Source of the DNA: Paraphoma chrysanthemicola
Taxonomy: Eukaryota; Ascomycota; Dothideomycetes; Pleosporales; Phaeosphaeriaceae
Direction: 5' to 3'
NCBI GenBank assembly: GCA_020744225.1
Contig: JAGMWG010000001.1
Coordinates: 1,860,001 to 1,924,000 of the forward strand
Length of the DNA: 64,000 nucleotides
The first letter of the stretch is position 1, and the number at the start of each line of letters is the position of its first letter. The position numbers and the translations under genes are program-made. Of this stretch, positions 1-11,789 are shown piece after piece. The notes under the pieces are model-generated. The model was not told where the DNA came from. It worked only from the letters and a program-made list of their open reading frames with translations, and made no database searches.

Positions 1-2107
1 CTCTCCAGGATGATCTCCTGCGGCTCTGACCCTTCCATCTGTGAGAAACCAAGCTTGCTGCCGCGGTAACCCCAACGGCCTCCTGGTATCTTGACGCGGG
101 CAATTTTCTGATTCGCAAGATGACTGAAGTCCTCAATGACATGTGAACCGCCGCCAGCCGAGAAGACTTCAACCCTCATTCGCCCCTTCTGATTGTGCTT
201 TAATTCGTTGCGTAGAGCTACCTCGTCGAGGGAGACCTGTCGTGGATACAAGCCATCTGTCTCCGGAAACTCGCGCCAATGGTGGCAGACATCATCGCCC
301 TCTGCGAAGAACTCGACCCAAGCGATGCCGGACTTGGATGTTGCAATGACACCACCTTGGCCGCTGTCGACCGTCCAGACTTGCACACTGCCGTCGCCGT
401 TAACAGTGCCGTCAAGTGGTATCCGGAAGCAGGGATGGAATCGAAAGCGAAGAACGTCCAGCCTGTGCCACTTGCACTCGTCGTTCGTGAGAACCAGTCG
501 CTGGCCGACTGACTTTGTGCGTGTGGAATACGGCTCTCGGCAGGAGAATGTGCGGTTGAACGTTACATAGTCTCGCAACATAACGCCCGATTCCTGATGG
601 GGACATCCAAACAAATGTCCAGTCTCGTGTAAGTGAGCTCCGATGCCAATATTTGCAGCCTCCCAATTGCTTCCAGATTCGCCGCAATCATTTGCGACAA
701 ATGCGGTGTCGGTCCGAGTGCAATCCTGGAAAGCCTGGAAGACCTCTTCAATGCTCGAGGGGTAGCTGTGGAGAGCTTGTGAGCCAAAGATGCCGAGTTG
801 CAAGTCGGGAACACCTCCTCCTAACGCCGCGTGACCACGAATAACCTTCTCTTTGGTATCCCAAGTGGAATCAAGGAACATGCAAGAGACATATAGCTTA
901 TTGCCCGGAATGATCTGAAAGTAATCCTTGCATGCCTCTGCGGCTATGTCGAAAAGCTCGTTCTTCTTTGTGCCGTGCGGAGACTGTTGAGCGCGGTCAA
1001 GATGGCGAATGTCAGCAACGCTTCTCTTGGAGCGTATTATGTGGATCTTTGCTTGCGTCCGGAATTGGTTGGTGCCCCAGTCCTGGAAGCTGAGTGTGCC
1101 TTGCTCCCAGGCATCTTCAAATCGGAAACATCGTCGGCCAAAGCCGTAGCGATTCATTTGCTCGCCGGTAAATGCCTGCCATAAATAAGCTGCCATCCGG
1201 AATTTCTTTACGGCCAGTTCAAGTCCATTGCCTTCGCGCTGCATGCGTTCTGGCGGTGCGTCGTATGTACCTGGAGAGTCATGTCCTAGAATAATCGCAA
1301 GCTGGAGAGGTGGCGAGTGAGTCAATGGCAAATAGTTGATGTTGATGAAGGAAGCATGGGCCGGTACGGAGGTGTTGCCAGAAGACACCTTGGGCGACGT
1401 GAAGTCGACTCGTATGCGATTCCAACCGGGCTCGAGATGGACCAAGGCCTTGAAGTGGGAGTCGTAGACAGGCCAGCATGTGGGTGGGAACCGGCCCTGA
1501 TGGTGGTTAACCGTAAGTGAGCCGTCCAGCGGTTTATGCGTTGGTTCGTCGCCAACTTGACCAAAAATTAGAAGAACTTGCTGGTGCACCTGGTCGAAGT
1601 CAGCCATTGCGCAGACTGTAGGTAATGGATTATGCGACCTACCCATGAGCCATCCGAGACAGACAAGACGCGGGGAGCGAGCCGCGAAGACTTGTTTATG
1701 GAACTATGAGAGCCATTAGAAGTTGTCGAAGATATGCCCTGCTTCACTGTCAGCTCACTTTCACGGAGTGAGATTTGGTTGCGCACATTCATACTGTATC
1801 GCTTCACAGGATCGACGCCAGGCCGCTGCGCACGGGTGGGCGACCGCACTGGCAAAGGTGTGGGCCCGTTTGTCCTGGGTCCATCGGCATTCTCATCCGT
1901 GGTCGAGGTGGCCGGTGTGGTCGAAGGGGTGGCTGAGTCTACTGGGGACGAGTTGAGAGTCGAGGACGATTGGCGATGAGCGACGCCGTTGCTGTTGTGC
2001 CCATTTGCCTGCTCTTGCGGTGCGAGACTGCCGTTCTTCCCATCCTTGGGCGAGGGTCGACTGCTCCGCCTGTGTAACTTGTTGAGAAAGCCGGGCATTG
2101 TGGGCAT
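1..2107 (-). CDS. Zinc metallopeptidase of the Metallopep family (yeast YIL108W-like), C-terminus cut by window edge
   Basis: Exon 1 is 2107-1643 and exon 2 runs from 1589 off the left edge; the 53-nt intron (1642-1590) has a GTAGGT donor and a CTGAC branch point 10 nt before its CAG acceptor. Residues 1-150 are low complexity (Ser/Thr/Pro/Asn rich, probably disordered). Then comes the Metallopep core (SDGSWVHQ.. VLLIFG). The zinc motif HETGHLFGCPH (HExxHxxGxxH type) lies at about residue 476 (DNA 629-597). The visible end (GGRWGYRGSKLGFSQMEG) resembles the jacalin-like lectin domain that follows the protease domain in fungal relatives. The family is known from yeasts and filamentous fungi; the substrate is unknown. 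Start: ATG at 2107 is followed by a second in-frame ATG at 2098, so either may be used. It is divergent from the Nrm1/Whi5-like gene. Confidence 0.8.
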
Positions 2108-3240
2108 GGTGCGAATGACGGTAAAGCCTAGATGTATAGAGTCATGGGAGGAGCAAGCGACGGGCAAATGTTGGCGTGGAGTGTATGGCAAAGAAGCTGT
2201 TGCGGAGGACGCGTAATGCAGCGCGCTGGATGCTGATGGACGGGAACACAAGATGCAGGCGCGATAATGGCAATGGTGCGAGTGACTATGTTGGCAAAAG
2301 CAAGCGAGCGGGCCAGAAGATGCTTGGAGTGAAAGTGAGCGTCGTGGATGTTGTTGAGGTTGCAGAGGAAATGCGCTGGAGAAGTTGTGTCGGCGCGATA
2401 GGCGTGCAGCAGTGTCGAGCTAGGGAAGGAAGCACGCTCCGGGTTGGCCCTGCACTGCGCCGTTGGGGAGCCTGCAGGTTGGATCGACAGCAGGATGGAG
2501 CGCGCGGTGCAATTGCCTGGGATTCTGATCAATTGCAGGCGACAGAGGCCAACTTTGCCGTTGCGCATGCACGCAGGATGAGGCTCTTTCGCAAACAACG
2601 TCATTCGCCAAGGTCCGGTTAGCCGTTTGTTTCGTGCACGTTTGCTCGCCGCAATCAGCCCATGCCGCCACATTGAGACAATGCTTTCATGTCTCGGAAG
2701 TGTCGAGGGTGAGGAGGGCGACGGCTACCTGCAGTGTAGGCGTCAAGGTGCAACACGCCTCCCGTTGCATATAATCAATGGCACTACCGCAGGGCGATGT
2801 GCACGCCGTGCAATGAAGGCTCCCACGCTTGTGCATGTCCAGATGGGAAATCTGGGCTGCGATAAGACATGGGATTGTGAGCCGTGAAATGTTTCGCGGC
2901 TGTATATTACTCAGCCAAAATTACAGCTGCAGCCCCTGTCAGACGCCAGACCACCAGGAGCAATTCGAAGGCTGCAGCGCCGGACGCTCGCCCGCTACGG
3001 GCTCGCAGCTAATTATTTCCTGCACTTAACTGCGCCTTCACACACCCGGCCCTGACACATCTGGGCCTGTGCGGCCACTGCAGCCGAGCTAGCCTCTTCG
3101 AACTGCTCCTCACATTCCTTGCTGTCGTGACCTCAGCTCCACCCCATGGTGTTTCGCCAACCGCAGCCGCCGTGAGACGACCGCCAGAGCACATCAGCGC
3201 AGCATCCCCGCTGCACATCGCTCACTGCAACTGCTCCGCC
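2108..3240. promoter_or_regulatory. Divergent intergenic region between metallopeptidase and Whi5/Nrm1-like gene
   Basis: About 1.1 kb lies between two divergent start codons. It contains chance open frames in both directions, the longest 2128-2673 on the minus strand, but none gives a recognisable protein. I read it as two promoters plus 5' leaders and could not pick out a specific regulatory motif with confidence. Confidence 0.5.
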
Positions 3241-4458
3241 ATGGCCGAACCAGACGAGGTCGCCAGCAAAGTGCTGCGGCGGGCACAGGTCTCCAAGGTC
3301 CGTCGTCGCCGTGTCCGCGGCCCCTAGGGCAGCTTTTGCTAACATTGTGCGCTGCAGATGACCCGCACGCTGCAGAACCGCCTTGCCCTGGCCAACGTCA
3401 AGATCAAGAATGGCTGGGAGAGCCTCAGTCTGGACGCCATTGAGCCCGTCGTCGATGTGGAGCTCAAGCAGAAGCGGAAGCGCCCTGGCTCCAGCAACGA
3501 GACCATGTCGGACGCCTCGAGCGTCTCGGAGCGCTTCTACCATCCTGGTGTCCTCGACTCCTCCCCGCTCGCCGCTCCCATATTCTCAGACGACATCCGC
3601 CGCTCGGGAAGTCGCTCGGGCAGCAGCCACAGCCAGAATAAGCGACCGCGCTACGACCAGGCGAGGTATCCAGCGTCGAGCAACCACACCCGCAACAAAG
3701 TGCGCTCGGCCACTGCCGCCAGCAACTGGAAGAATAGCTTCCAACTGCCCGAATCGTCACCCGTATACCATCGGAGACATGCTCGCTTCGGTCGGACACA
3801 TGTTCCGAGCTTGTCCTTTGTCTCTGAGTCCTCGACCATTCCCGACCACCCTCGCTCGCCCCTTCTATCCGAAGACGACGACGAAGACCTCCCAATCACC
3901 TCGTTCCAGATAAATCGCTCCCACCAGAGATCGTCACCGCCCCGCGCACCTCGCACACCGCCCCCTGATGTTGCCCGCTCTGCTCGTCTCCGCCAGAGCG
4001 GCTTCAATGCCGCTGGTGCAGCCCGGGAGGGAAAGACTGGCGAGGAGGACGCGAACCTCCTCATGTACCTCGCTACATCACCGACACCAGCCCGCCCAGG
4101 TTCATCAAAACCCACAATGCTGGCTCCTTCAACACCTCCACCCAAATCCACGCCACTGCCCTCGTCAATGATGTCGACTCCTGGGGGTGGCGGGGCCCAC
4201 TATACAGGCTTCGGTCTAGCCACACCTTCCACCAATGTCAACTTTGCCGAATTCCTCAACATGACCCCGAGTCCTGCACAAGTTGGAGGCTCGTGGAACC
4301 GCACGCCCATTGCGGGTGGAGCAAAGACACCTGCCGCAGCTCGGGAAGCGCGGCGTCGTCTCAACTTCGACAATCTCCATCCGCCCAGCGGAGACGGCCC
4401 TCACATGGGCAAAGTCGAGGGCCTTGGCATGGACCTGGGAGGTGAACTGGTCTCATAG
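3241..4458 (+). CDS. Whi5/Nrm1-like G1/S transcriptional repressor
   Basis: Exons 3241-3297 and 3358-4458, joined in phase, give 385 aa. The intron ends with a GCTAAC branch point and CAG, but its GTCCGT donor is weak; a donor at 3289 (GTCTCC) would also keep frame, and translation could begin at the ATG at 3358. Residues about 20-45 (RTLQNRLALANVKIKNGWE) match the GTB motif of the Whi5/Nrm1 family, which binds SBF/MBF and represses G1/S genes. The rest is disordered and rich in Ser-Pro/Thr-Pro sites, as expected of a CDK target, with a basic NLS-like KQKRKRP and an acidic patch near residue 185. Near the C-terminus, NLLMYLATSPTPARP and NFAEFLNMTPSP resemble motifs of Nrm1-type proteins. Nuclear location is inferred. 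Assignment to Nrm1 rather than Whi5 is not possible from sequence alone. Confidence 0.72.
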
Positions 4459-6508
4459 CAGCGCTCACACGAACATGATGACCGCCAATGCATCATAACG
4501 AGACGACTTACGAGCTCGAGATGACAAAGCTTACCAGAAAGCACCTGCACGTGTTGTTGAGCACGTTACCATAATTACCATTTCCTTGGCTTGGATATTC
4601 GAAAAGCATGGCGTTCGGTGGAGTCTGCTTTGCTCTTGATTGCAAGCGCCTGCATGCTCGATTCCCGCTGGCATTGCCAAGCCGAACTGCATTCCGTGGT
4701 CGAAAGCTCTTTTGGGTATCCTAGTCTCCACTACCCCTTGGCGGCAAACATCAAACCTTGCAAGCGCTTTGTACTACGTACGTTCAGCATACCCACATCG
4801 AGTATCTCCTTGATCATCTTCGATAGCGTTTCCTTTGTTTGTCGTTGCACAGTTCAGTATAGCGTCACATAGCATAGCATGATTCGGAGGACAATATCGC
4901 TTTCGGTACACAAGCGGTGAAAGCATTCGTTGCACGACTGCAGATCAGATAAGCGAATAATAAGAACAGATTTACCGAACATATCTCAGTATCCTGCATA
5001 TACCTGTTTCTCCAGCTCCGTTCTGCCGTCGTGGCTCGCTAAACACGATGCCTTTTGAGACAGATCGCCGAGAGCGAACCAATGCCTCGCCACACGTCAG
5101 GATCGCCCAAGCATACTCGGCAACTCCATGCCAGCACCGCTAGTGCAGCAGCAGCAGCAGCAGCGCCGCGCAGCAATGCGAACTCGATCTTCGAACTTGA
5201 CGCAAGATGATGTGCTCGCGCTACCAAAGTCACGTATACCGACAGCTTCATAGCGCAGGGTTTCGAGCTCGTGGCACGCCAAACTCACCGTCGCGCGCCA
5301 TTTGCATTCACCACCACCAACCATTAGAGGGAACCATGACCCCACCGAACCACAAACAACCCACCACTCTGTTCCGCAGGCCAGATAAGAGTCATAAGGC
5401 TCACCTGCATCCAGCCAGCCAGCCATGCCCATCTCCCTTTACCCCTCCGCATCCCACTTCCAACCACTCAAACCCTCGCACGCCCGACGCGCCCCCGTTC
5501 CTTGCAACGCGTTGCGCGCCAAATTCGCGTTGGGCCCAGATCGCATCCGAGCGACTGATTGGTTGCTTCATGCATGGAGGGTGCCTGGATGCTAGGTTAC
5601 ATGCGGAAGGGTAAGTGTATTGAAAGGACTGCTTAGGTAATATGTAATTATGGTAAGGCTGGGCGCATTGGGTCGGCTGGATCGAACGATTGTGAGAGGT
5701 TGGGCTAGGATGGGGGGGATTGTGGCTGGATACGCGAAGAGGAAGCATTGACGCGCTTTTGATTAGGTTGCGCGGGGCGACGGAAAGGATCTGGCAATCT
5801 TTGTTAGAGCATTTCGATGATGTGTCGTCGAAAGAGATGAATATTCGCCCGAACAAAGTTTCAATGATGCAATTTATCTCCTTATCTCCAATCTATGCGA
5901 CTTAACAATGCTCACAATTCTTGCCTTACACGTCCTCGCATCAGCGAAGAAATTGTACTGTCCCAAAATGCAACAATCTTAATGGCGCCGGCTAGCTGAA
6001 CTGCCGATGCAATGGAGCCAAATCTTGATTCGTAGCTAGGTCGAAATCTTGCTTTTGGCCAAATTGCATTTTCCGCAAATGGGCATTCCGACGTAATTGG
6101 CATAGCGGATGTGCACCGGAAAGCGCATCTTGTTCCGATGCGAAAGCGAGAAAGCCCGAAGCATATTGGCGTTGGCAAGGGCGTGGCGTTTATTGCTTTG
6201 ATATTCGGAAAGCGACGACTTATTGTGAGTGAGGGTTTTGTTGGGTGTTTTTGAGTCTTGAGATTTGGAGTTCAAGAAGCAGATAGATTTTTGTGATGGT
6301 ATTGTTGGACCTACGGAGTGTTTAGAAGCTCTTGAGGATCTTCTTAGCGCAATACATATGTACTCGGGGCATTAAAAGAGGGTGTAGTAGCTGTGCCAGC
6401 AACATTCGAATTTGACTTTGACAAAACGATTTGACAAGGAGACACACAACATCTACGCGATGGTAGCTACTCGACCCGAACAGTAAAATAACTTCCTAAT
6501 CCAAATGT
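4459..6508. other. Gene-poor interval between convergent genes
   Basis: About 2 kb between two convergent gene ends. Short open frames exist on both strands (5207-5614 plus, 5401-5856 minus, 5912-6178 minus) but their composition (runs of Pro, His, Ser) and lack of recognisable motifs argue against coding. The only distinct element is the CAG-type microsatellite at 5145-5163. Confidence 0.5.
5145..5163. repeat. (GCA)n trinucleotide microsatellite
   Basis: About six consecutive GCA units in noncoding sequence. Trinucleotide repeats of this kind are common in fungal intergenic DNA and can vary in length between strains. Confidence 0.8.
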
Positions 6509-7312
6509 TCATGTCGACATTACTTGATCCACAATTCCATCGCCTTCTCCCTTGTCCCCAGCAAACTTCACAACTCCCCTAATCCACCCCTCAACATCCC
6601 CCATGCTCGTTCCCTTCTCAGCCAAATACGGCTCCACCCACGCTCTCTTGTCCCCCTGCACTTCTTCAAACACCACCTGGCCAGCACACCCAAACACGAC
6701 TCCCTCCCACGCCGCCCTCTTCTCGGGCCTCAAGCCAAAGTACACGGGATTCGGACTCTCCGGCCACCTTACATGCACCGTGACATATCGCAGCCCTGAG
6801 AAGCCATACGCCCCCGCAGCCAGGCGCTGCAAGACAGCCCAATTACCCTGCGAAATGTAGATTTGGATTTCGAGTCTGCGAATCATAGACCGGAGTGAAT
6901 GAGGCGGCATACAGATGCTGTACCTCAGCCCTGCGCTCGTCGTCTTGACGATAAAGACGTTCTGCGTGTAATACACTTCCCTCGCGAGGCGCGCAATGCC
7001 GTCACCCATGGCGAGATGTTTCCGCAGAACGGCTGCGAGTGTGATGTACCGCGTGGCTTGCAGCGTGTCGTTGACATATGCGTGTTCATAGTACGTCTGG
7101 ATCCCCGTGGGACTTACAAGGGTGTGGTGGAGGATCAGGGTTTTGAGTTCGACGGGGAGTTTGAGCCAGCCGTGCGCGAAGGCGGGAGTGAGTGGTGCAG
7201 ATTCGGGGGTTGGAGTGCGCGGGAGAGGGAGCAGGGTGGCAATGTAGAGCGTGTGTTTCTGGATCGCGGCTTCGTGGTCGTAGGCTCTGGGGTTGTTGAT
7301 GATACGGAGCAT
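6509..7312 (-). CDS. Hypothetical 267-aa protein, weakly F-box-like N-terminus
   Basis: A single uninterrupted frame of 267 codons starts at ATG 7312. I do not recognise a named family. The segment HGWLKLPVELKTLILHH (near residue 50) resembles the short LP..L...I helix that opens F-box-like domains in many lineage-expanded ascomycete proteins, and the following region has regular hydrophobic spacing (IRRLEIQIYI, LRYVTVHVRWPES) like the beta-strand/leucine pattern behind such domains. There is no signal peptide or membrane helix. Function is not assigned; an F-box role in SCF ubiquitin ligase targeting is only a guess. It is convergent with the upstream repressor gene. Confidence 0.6.
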   Translation of the reverse strand: MLRIINNPRAYDHEAAIQKHTLYIATLLPLPRTPTPESAPLTPAFAHGWLKLPVELKTLILHHTLVSPTGIQTYYEHAYVNDTLQATRYITLAAVLRKHLAMGDGIARLAREVYYTQNVFIVKTTSAGLRYSICMPPHSLRSMIRRLEIQIYISQGNWAVLQRLAAGAYGFSGLRYVTVHVRWPESPNPVYFGLRPEKRAAWEGVVFGCAGQVVFEEVQGDKRAWVEPYLAEKGTSMGDVEGWIRGVVKFAGDKGEGDGIVDQVMST

Positions 7313-7752
7313 GGTTGGAGAGTGTGTGTGTGATTATGAGACGCATATGAAGGTCATGCGTGGTTAGTATGGTTGTGATTGATGCAGGTAGGCAACAGCA
7401 ATAGTCGAGACAAACATACAATTAGGGAGGCAGACTAGCTACTGAAGGAAGCTCAAATTTTATGGACATCGCCTCGCTAGCAGAGTCTAGGGCAAACTAA
7501 TTTAGCTTACATAGAATAGTAGTATGTGCACGCCAACATAACACGAATCTCACCGCGAGATATCCGTTCCTCCCAGCATAGACTCTCAAATGCATCGGTA
7601 CCTCGTGAACCCGCCTAAACGCCGCCGCTGGGTGACGATGGTAGGCCAAACCCATATTTGCACTGCCATATCCTCGTGTATACATAGCCATCTGGGGAAA
7701 AAAATTGCACAATGAAAAACTAAAACATCGCTGGAGAAATGCTAGATGAATA
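7313..7752. other. Short intergenic interval
   Basis: About 440 bp between the start of the 267-aa gene and the end of the four-helix membrane protein, both on the minus strand. It must hold the promoter of the former and the 3' untranslated region of the latter; no specific element stood out. Confidence 0.5.
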
Positions 7753-8415
7753 TCAATTGTACTGGCTCGAGTTGACTTGGCTCGCCATAACCATCATCCA
7801 GATCAGGAACACGCTTCCTATGATCCAGAACGCAAAGACAGCTTGCCAGCATTGGCCTACGCAGTTATTAGTTTCCATCGTTCCAAGCCTTCTGGTGAGG
7901 ACTCACAGATATTTCTCTGCTGCAAGAATGCCAGGGTGTCCAATGACGGCCCATCCTGGCTATCATTGAACACCCACGTATTGCACTGGTTGTTGATGTT
8001 CGGGCCTGCAAAGAGCTGTATCGCTGTGCCGATGATGCCTGCGATGAAGAGCACCAGCAGGATGAAGGATAGCAGCATCATAGTGCCTGGGAGCAGTCTC
8101 CGTTGCGCAATGAACACGATCTCAATGATGATAAAGATTATAGCGAGCGCACCGACCGTAACGCCATAGGGCATGATCCTGAGTTATGTTAGGGCATGCG
8201 GAGAGTGCAGAGTATGGACATGGGACCTACCATGGTGTTCCCAGGTTCATCCGGTCTTGTATGGACATGAATTGCGCGTTGACTCCTAATATTGTGCCTG
8301 CGGTCGCGAGCATGACGATGGTCCAGATGTTCAGTTGCAGGTCTGGCCAATAGTATTTCTGGCGAACTACAACTGCTGACCCTACCACCGTCCCTGAGTG
8401 TCCTGCACGCGCCAT
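7753..8415 (-). CDS. Small four-helix (MARVEL-like) membrane protein
   Basis: Three exons: 8415-8231, 8178-7907 and 7856-7753; introns are 52 and 50 nt with GTAGGT and GTGAGT donors. The product is 186 aa. Four hydrophobic helices are visible: IWTIVMLATAGTILGV, VTVGALAIIFIIIEIVFIAQ, TMMLLSFILLVLFIAGIIGTA and FAFWIIGSVFLIWMMVM. The loop between helices 3 and 4 carries cysteines and aromatic residues (NNQCNTWVFN, NICQCWQ) and could be disulphide bonded. This four-helix layout with a conserved-looking loop between helices 3 and 4 resembles fungal MARVEL-domain proteins, usually of unknown function at the plasma membrane or eisosomes. The ATG at 8415 sits in a good context (cacaATGGCG) and is preferred to the in-frame upstream codon near 8493. 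Confidence 0.72.
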
Positions 8416-9298
8416 TGTGTGTTTGTAGTGGTTCTGTTGCTCAAATGCGAACGTTCGGAAGAAGGCTGTGATGCGCGGGATCGCGCAGGGCAAAAATGCG
8501 GCTTGGGCGGAGAAGTGCGAAGTGTGAATGCTCGTTCAATCTTTGGATCTGCTCTGCAATGTCGTTCGAGTCCTCGTAGGCAATCTTTCCGCTTTGGAAG
8601 TACTGTGCCGGTTACCCGTCGAATGCGCGTTCAGACTTGGCGCTGTTGTGATTGCCCTCCTTTCCCAATTCAAGGACCAGATTGACAGCCTCGGTGTAGC
8701 AGGTCGTCGCGACAAACGTATCTCGAGTTTAGCGTCGTTGTTGCACAACTGAGTGCTATGGGCGCAAGCGAATGACGCTTGTAGCTGTGCGACAGTAAGA
8801 TGTACACGGCGGGGCAGTTGCGGCGGCCTCGGGGGTGAAGCAATGTGGTGAAAGAGCGGCGCAACGTTGGTAGTGAGCGTTCGAAAGTAATTGCGCGACT
8901 GAAGGCAGGATTGGGGTATACGCGGAGAGAAGATTGGGTGGTAGAAACCTGATGTGGATGGCTTGAAGTTCCGTGGCGCACCGCAGTCCCGCAATCACGA
9001 TGGCTGGGCGGAAGGCGGGAAATAAACTTGGTTGGCCGCGGCAACCACCTAATGCTTTCATCATGACAACACCTGGCATACAGTGCCCGTCACTCCATGA
9101 CATGCAAACAACAAAACCTATCTCGGTGGCCATGGAGTCGTTGACACTGTGCTTATTTATGCGCAATAATTTGATGCCTCACACCTCGTGTCGCATTTGA
9201 AATGATGCGATTTGTGGTATCATGAAGCGTCGCTTCGTTCTTCGTCTTCTTCTTCTGTTCATACGCCGTCACAATGCAATCGCCATACCTCAACCCCT
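8416..9298. other. Intergenic interval downstream of ThrRS
   Basis: About 880 bp holding the promoter of the four-helix protein gene and the 3' flank of the threonyl-tRNA synthetase gene. Overlapping minus-strand frames at 8536-9166 are open but have no recognisable content, so I treat them as chance. Confidence 0.5.
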
Positions 9299-11789
9299 TC
9301 AGACCGTGTTCTCAATTCTCCGCTCGTCCCTCAGAGCGACAAGCCTCTTCACTGCCTCGTCGAGCGGCACAATCTCACCACGTTGCTGCGTGGCTTGGTC
9401 GTCGCGGTTTCGCCAGTTCACTGCTTTCGCTTTCTGCTCCTCAGCACCAACGACCATGATGAAATTGTACAACGACAATTGCGCAGTACGAATCTTCTTC
9501 TGCATCGTGTTGCCGCTGATGTCGATGTCGGCATGTAGACGGTGCTTGCGTAGCTCAGCTTGGACTTCTTTGACGTAGTCGTTCGCCGACGGCATCACAG
9601 GGATGACCATGACTTGGCGCGGGGAGAGCCAGAAAGGCCATCGGCCAGCGAAGTGCTCGGTGAGAATGCTATGGAGATGTTAGTTTCGGGCTGTGATGAT
9701 GGTGTAGGTTCAATACTTACGCAATGAATCGCTCAAAGGACCCGTAGATGGCGCGATGAATCATGACGGGACGAGCATAGCCTGGCTGAGGGGGCTGAAT
9801 CTTCTTCGGAATGCTGACATCGTTACCCTCGAGCTGCGCCTTCTTCTGATCAATGTGGCCACCCTCCTTTGGCTGTTCCTCCTTCACTTTCTCCTCCTTT
9901 GGCTTAGCAGCTGCCACCTCCGAAGTCATGTACTCGAGTTCAAACTGGTTGGGGAGTTGGAAGTCCAGCTGAATAGTGGCACATTGGAACTCTCGCTTAA
10001 GCGCATCAGAGATGGTAATGTCGATCTTTGGTCCGTAGAAGGCACCATCACCAGGGTTAAGCTCCCAGGCGCCGCCTCCCTCTGCAGTAAACTGATCAAG
10101 AGCCTCAGTCAGCTTGGCCTCTGCCTTGTTCCAGGTCTCGATCTCGCCCAAGAAGCCCTCTGGCCGCGTGCTAAGCTTCAACTTGAAAGTGAAGCCGAAT
10201 TTGCCGTACACGGCGCGCAAAAAGTCGAACAACCCAGAGATTTCTTGGGTGATCTGATCTTGGGTACAGAAGATATGAGTATCATCTTGCTGGAAGCGTC
10301 GCACGCGAGTCAGACCAGTAAGAGCGCCGCTGGCTTCATTTCGGTGGAGAATGCCAAAGTCAGCCATTCGAATGGGCAATTCGCGGTAGCTTCGCTCGCG
10401 ATGCTTGAAGATGAGACAATGGCCAGGACAGTTCATAGGCTTGAGAGCCCACTTTGCCTTCTCCACGTCGAACGTGAACATGTCCTCATGATAATGTTGC
10501 CAGTGACCAGAGATCTTCCAAAGTGCAGAGTCGTACATGTTTGGCGAGCCGACTTCTTGATATCCTCGGTTCCAGTACTCTTCCCGAAGGAATGCCTGCA
10601 GTGTGTTGTAGATGATCTGGCCATGCGGGAGGAAGAAGCAAGAGCCAGGGCTGAACTCATGGAAGAAGAACAACTCTTGCTCCTTTCCAATCTTTCGGTG
10701 GTCACGCTTCGCTGCCTCCTCGAGGAACTTAAGATGCGCTTGCATCGCGTCTTTGTCCGGAAACGAGACACCGTAGATTCGCTGCAAGCTGTCGTTATTG
10801 GCATCACCCAAAAAGTACGATGCAGAGTTCTTCATGACCTTGAACTGCTTTATCCGCCCGGTATGTGGCACATGTGGCCCTCGGCATAGATCGATGAGCG
10901 GGCCGTTCCGGTACACAGTCGTGGAGGTGCCGTCTGCGATCTTGTCTTTGATGATGTGCTGCTTATAAGGATTTGACTTGAACATTTCGAGAAGATCTTC
11001 CTTGGAGAGGGTCAATCGCTGGAAGACCTGCTTCTCCTTGACGATGCTGTTGACGATAGTCTCGAGCGGCTTGTAGTCTGACTGCTCCACCGCAGCCTTC
11101 TCAGGCAGAGCCATCTCGTAGTAGAAGCCATCTTCAATTGGCGGGCCAATGCACAGGTCGCAGCCGAATCGGCGTTCCGATGCTTCTCCTAGAATGTGTG
11201 CGCTCGAATGCCAGAACACCTTCTTGCCTTCAGGATCGTCAAATGGCAGGAGTTCGAGGCTGCAGCTCTTCTCCAATGGTCGCTCAAGATCCCACAGTGT
11301 CTCCTCGGGGGTGCCCTTGTCCAGACGCGCAATGACGGTGCGCTCGAATAAGCTCTTGCTTATGTTGCGTGCGATGTCTGCAGGGCTAGTGACCCATGAC
11401 TGTCCTTCAACAACTTTGCCGTCGCCGAGGGAGATATTAATGTTTTCTGTAAAAATTATCGCGTCAGTATGGGCGACATATCACAAGGTCGAATATGGAG
11501 AGTGTACCGCGGGGTTTCTGGGCGACCTCCTCGTCGTACTTCGCCTTCAACTTCTCGCTGTGGACTGTTAGTATAGTAGCCAGTGCGTAAGAAAGACGAC
11601 CTACAAGATCTGTATGCGGTGGTCGATATATGCTGGAGCAGGTTCAAGCATCAGAGGCCGACCATCGCTGTCTCCACCCTTGGCCTTCTTCTCCTTCTTA
11701 GGCTTTGGTGCCTTCTGTTCTGCTGATACTGCGAGGTTTTTCACACCCTCGACCGCCTGGTTGACGACGTCTTTCACCGCTTCCGCCAT
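9299..11789 (-). CDS. THS1: Threonyl-tRNA synthetase (cytosolic type)
   Basis: Exons 11789-11605, 11557-11508, 11446-9721 and 9668-9299 give 776 aa. It charges tRNA-Thr with threonine. A Lys-rich N-terminus (PKPKKEKKAK) is followed by a TGS-type region, the editing domain with HSSAHILGE near residue 157, and a class II catalytic core with MNCPGHC near 414 and motif 2 FGILHRNEASG near 440. Next is RPVMIHRAIYGSFERF (motif 3 area), and the anticodon-binding domain closes the protein. The Cys of MNCPGHC and the His of MIHRA fit the family's catalytic zinc ligands. A Lys/Glu-rich insert of about 40 residues lies at about 583-625, just before the RPVMIH segment. I see no clear mitochondrial presequence. 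Two TGAGTCA sites lie 55 and 67 bp upstream of the start, suggesting general amino-acid control. Confidence 0.95.

Noticed and set aside
2128..2673. 181-codon minus-strand ORF upstream of the metallopeptidase
   Set aside because: No motif, Arg/Pro/His-heavy composition, and it overlaps the other strand's open frames; best explained as 5' leader and promoter.
5401..5856. 151-codon minus-strand ORF between two convergent genes
   Set aside because: Low-complexity Ser/Pro/His text with an overlapping plus-strand frame; no recognisable domain.
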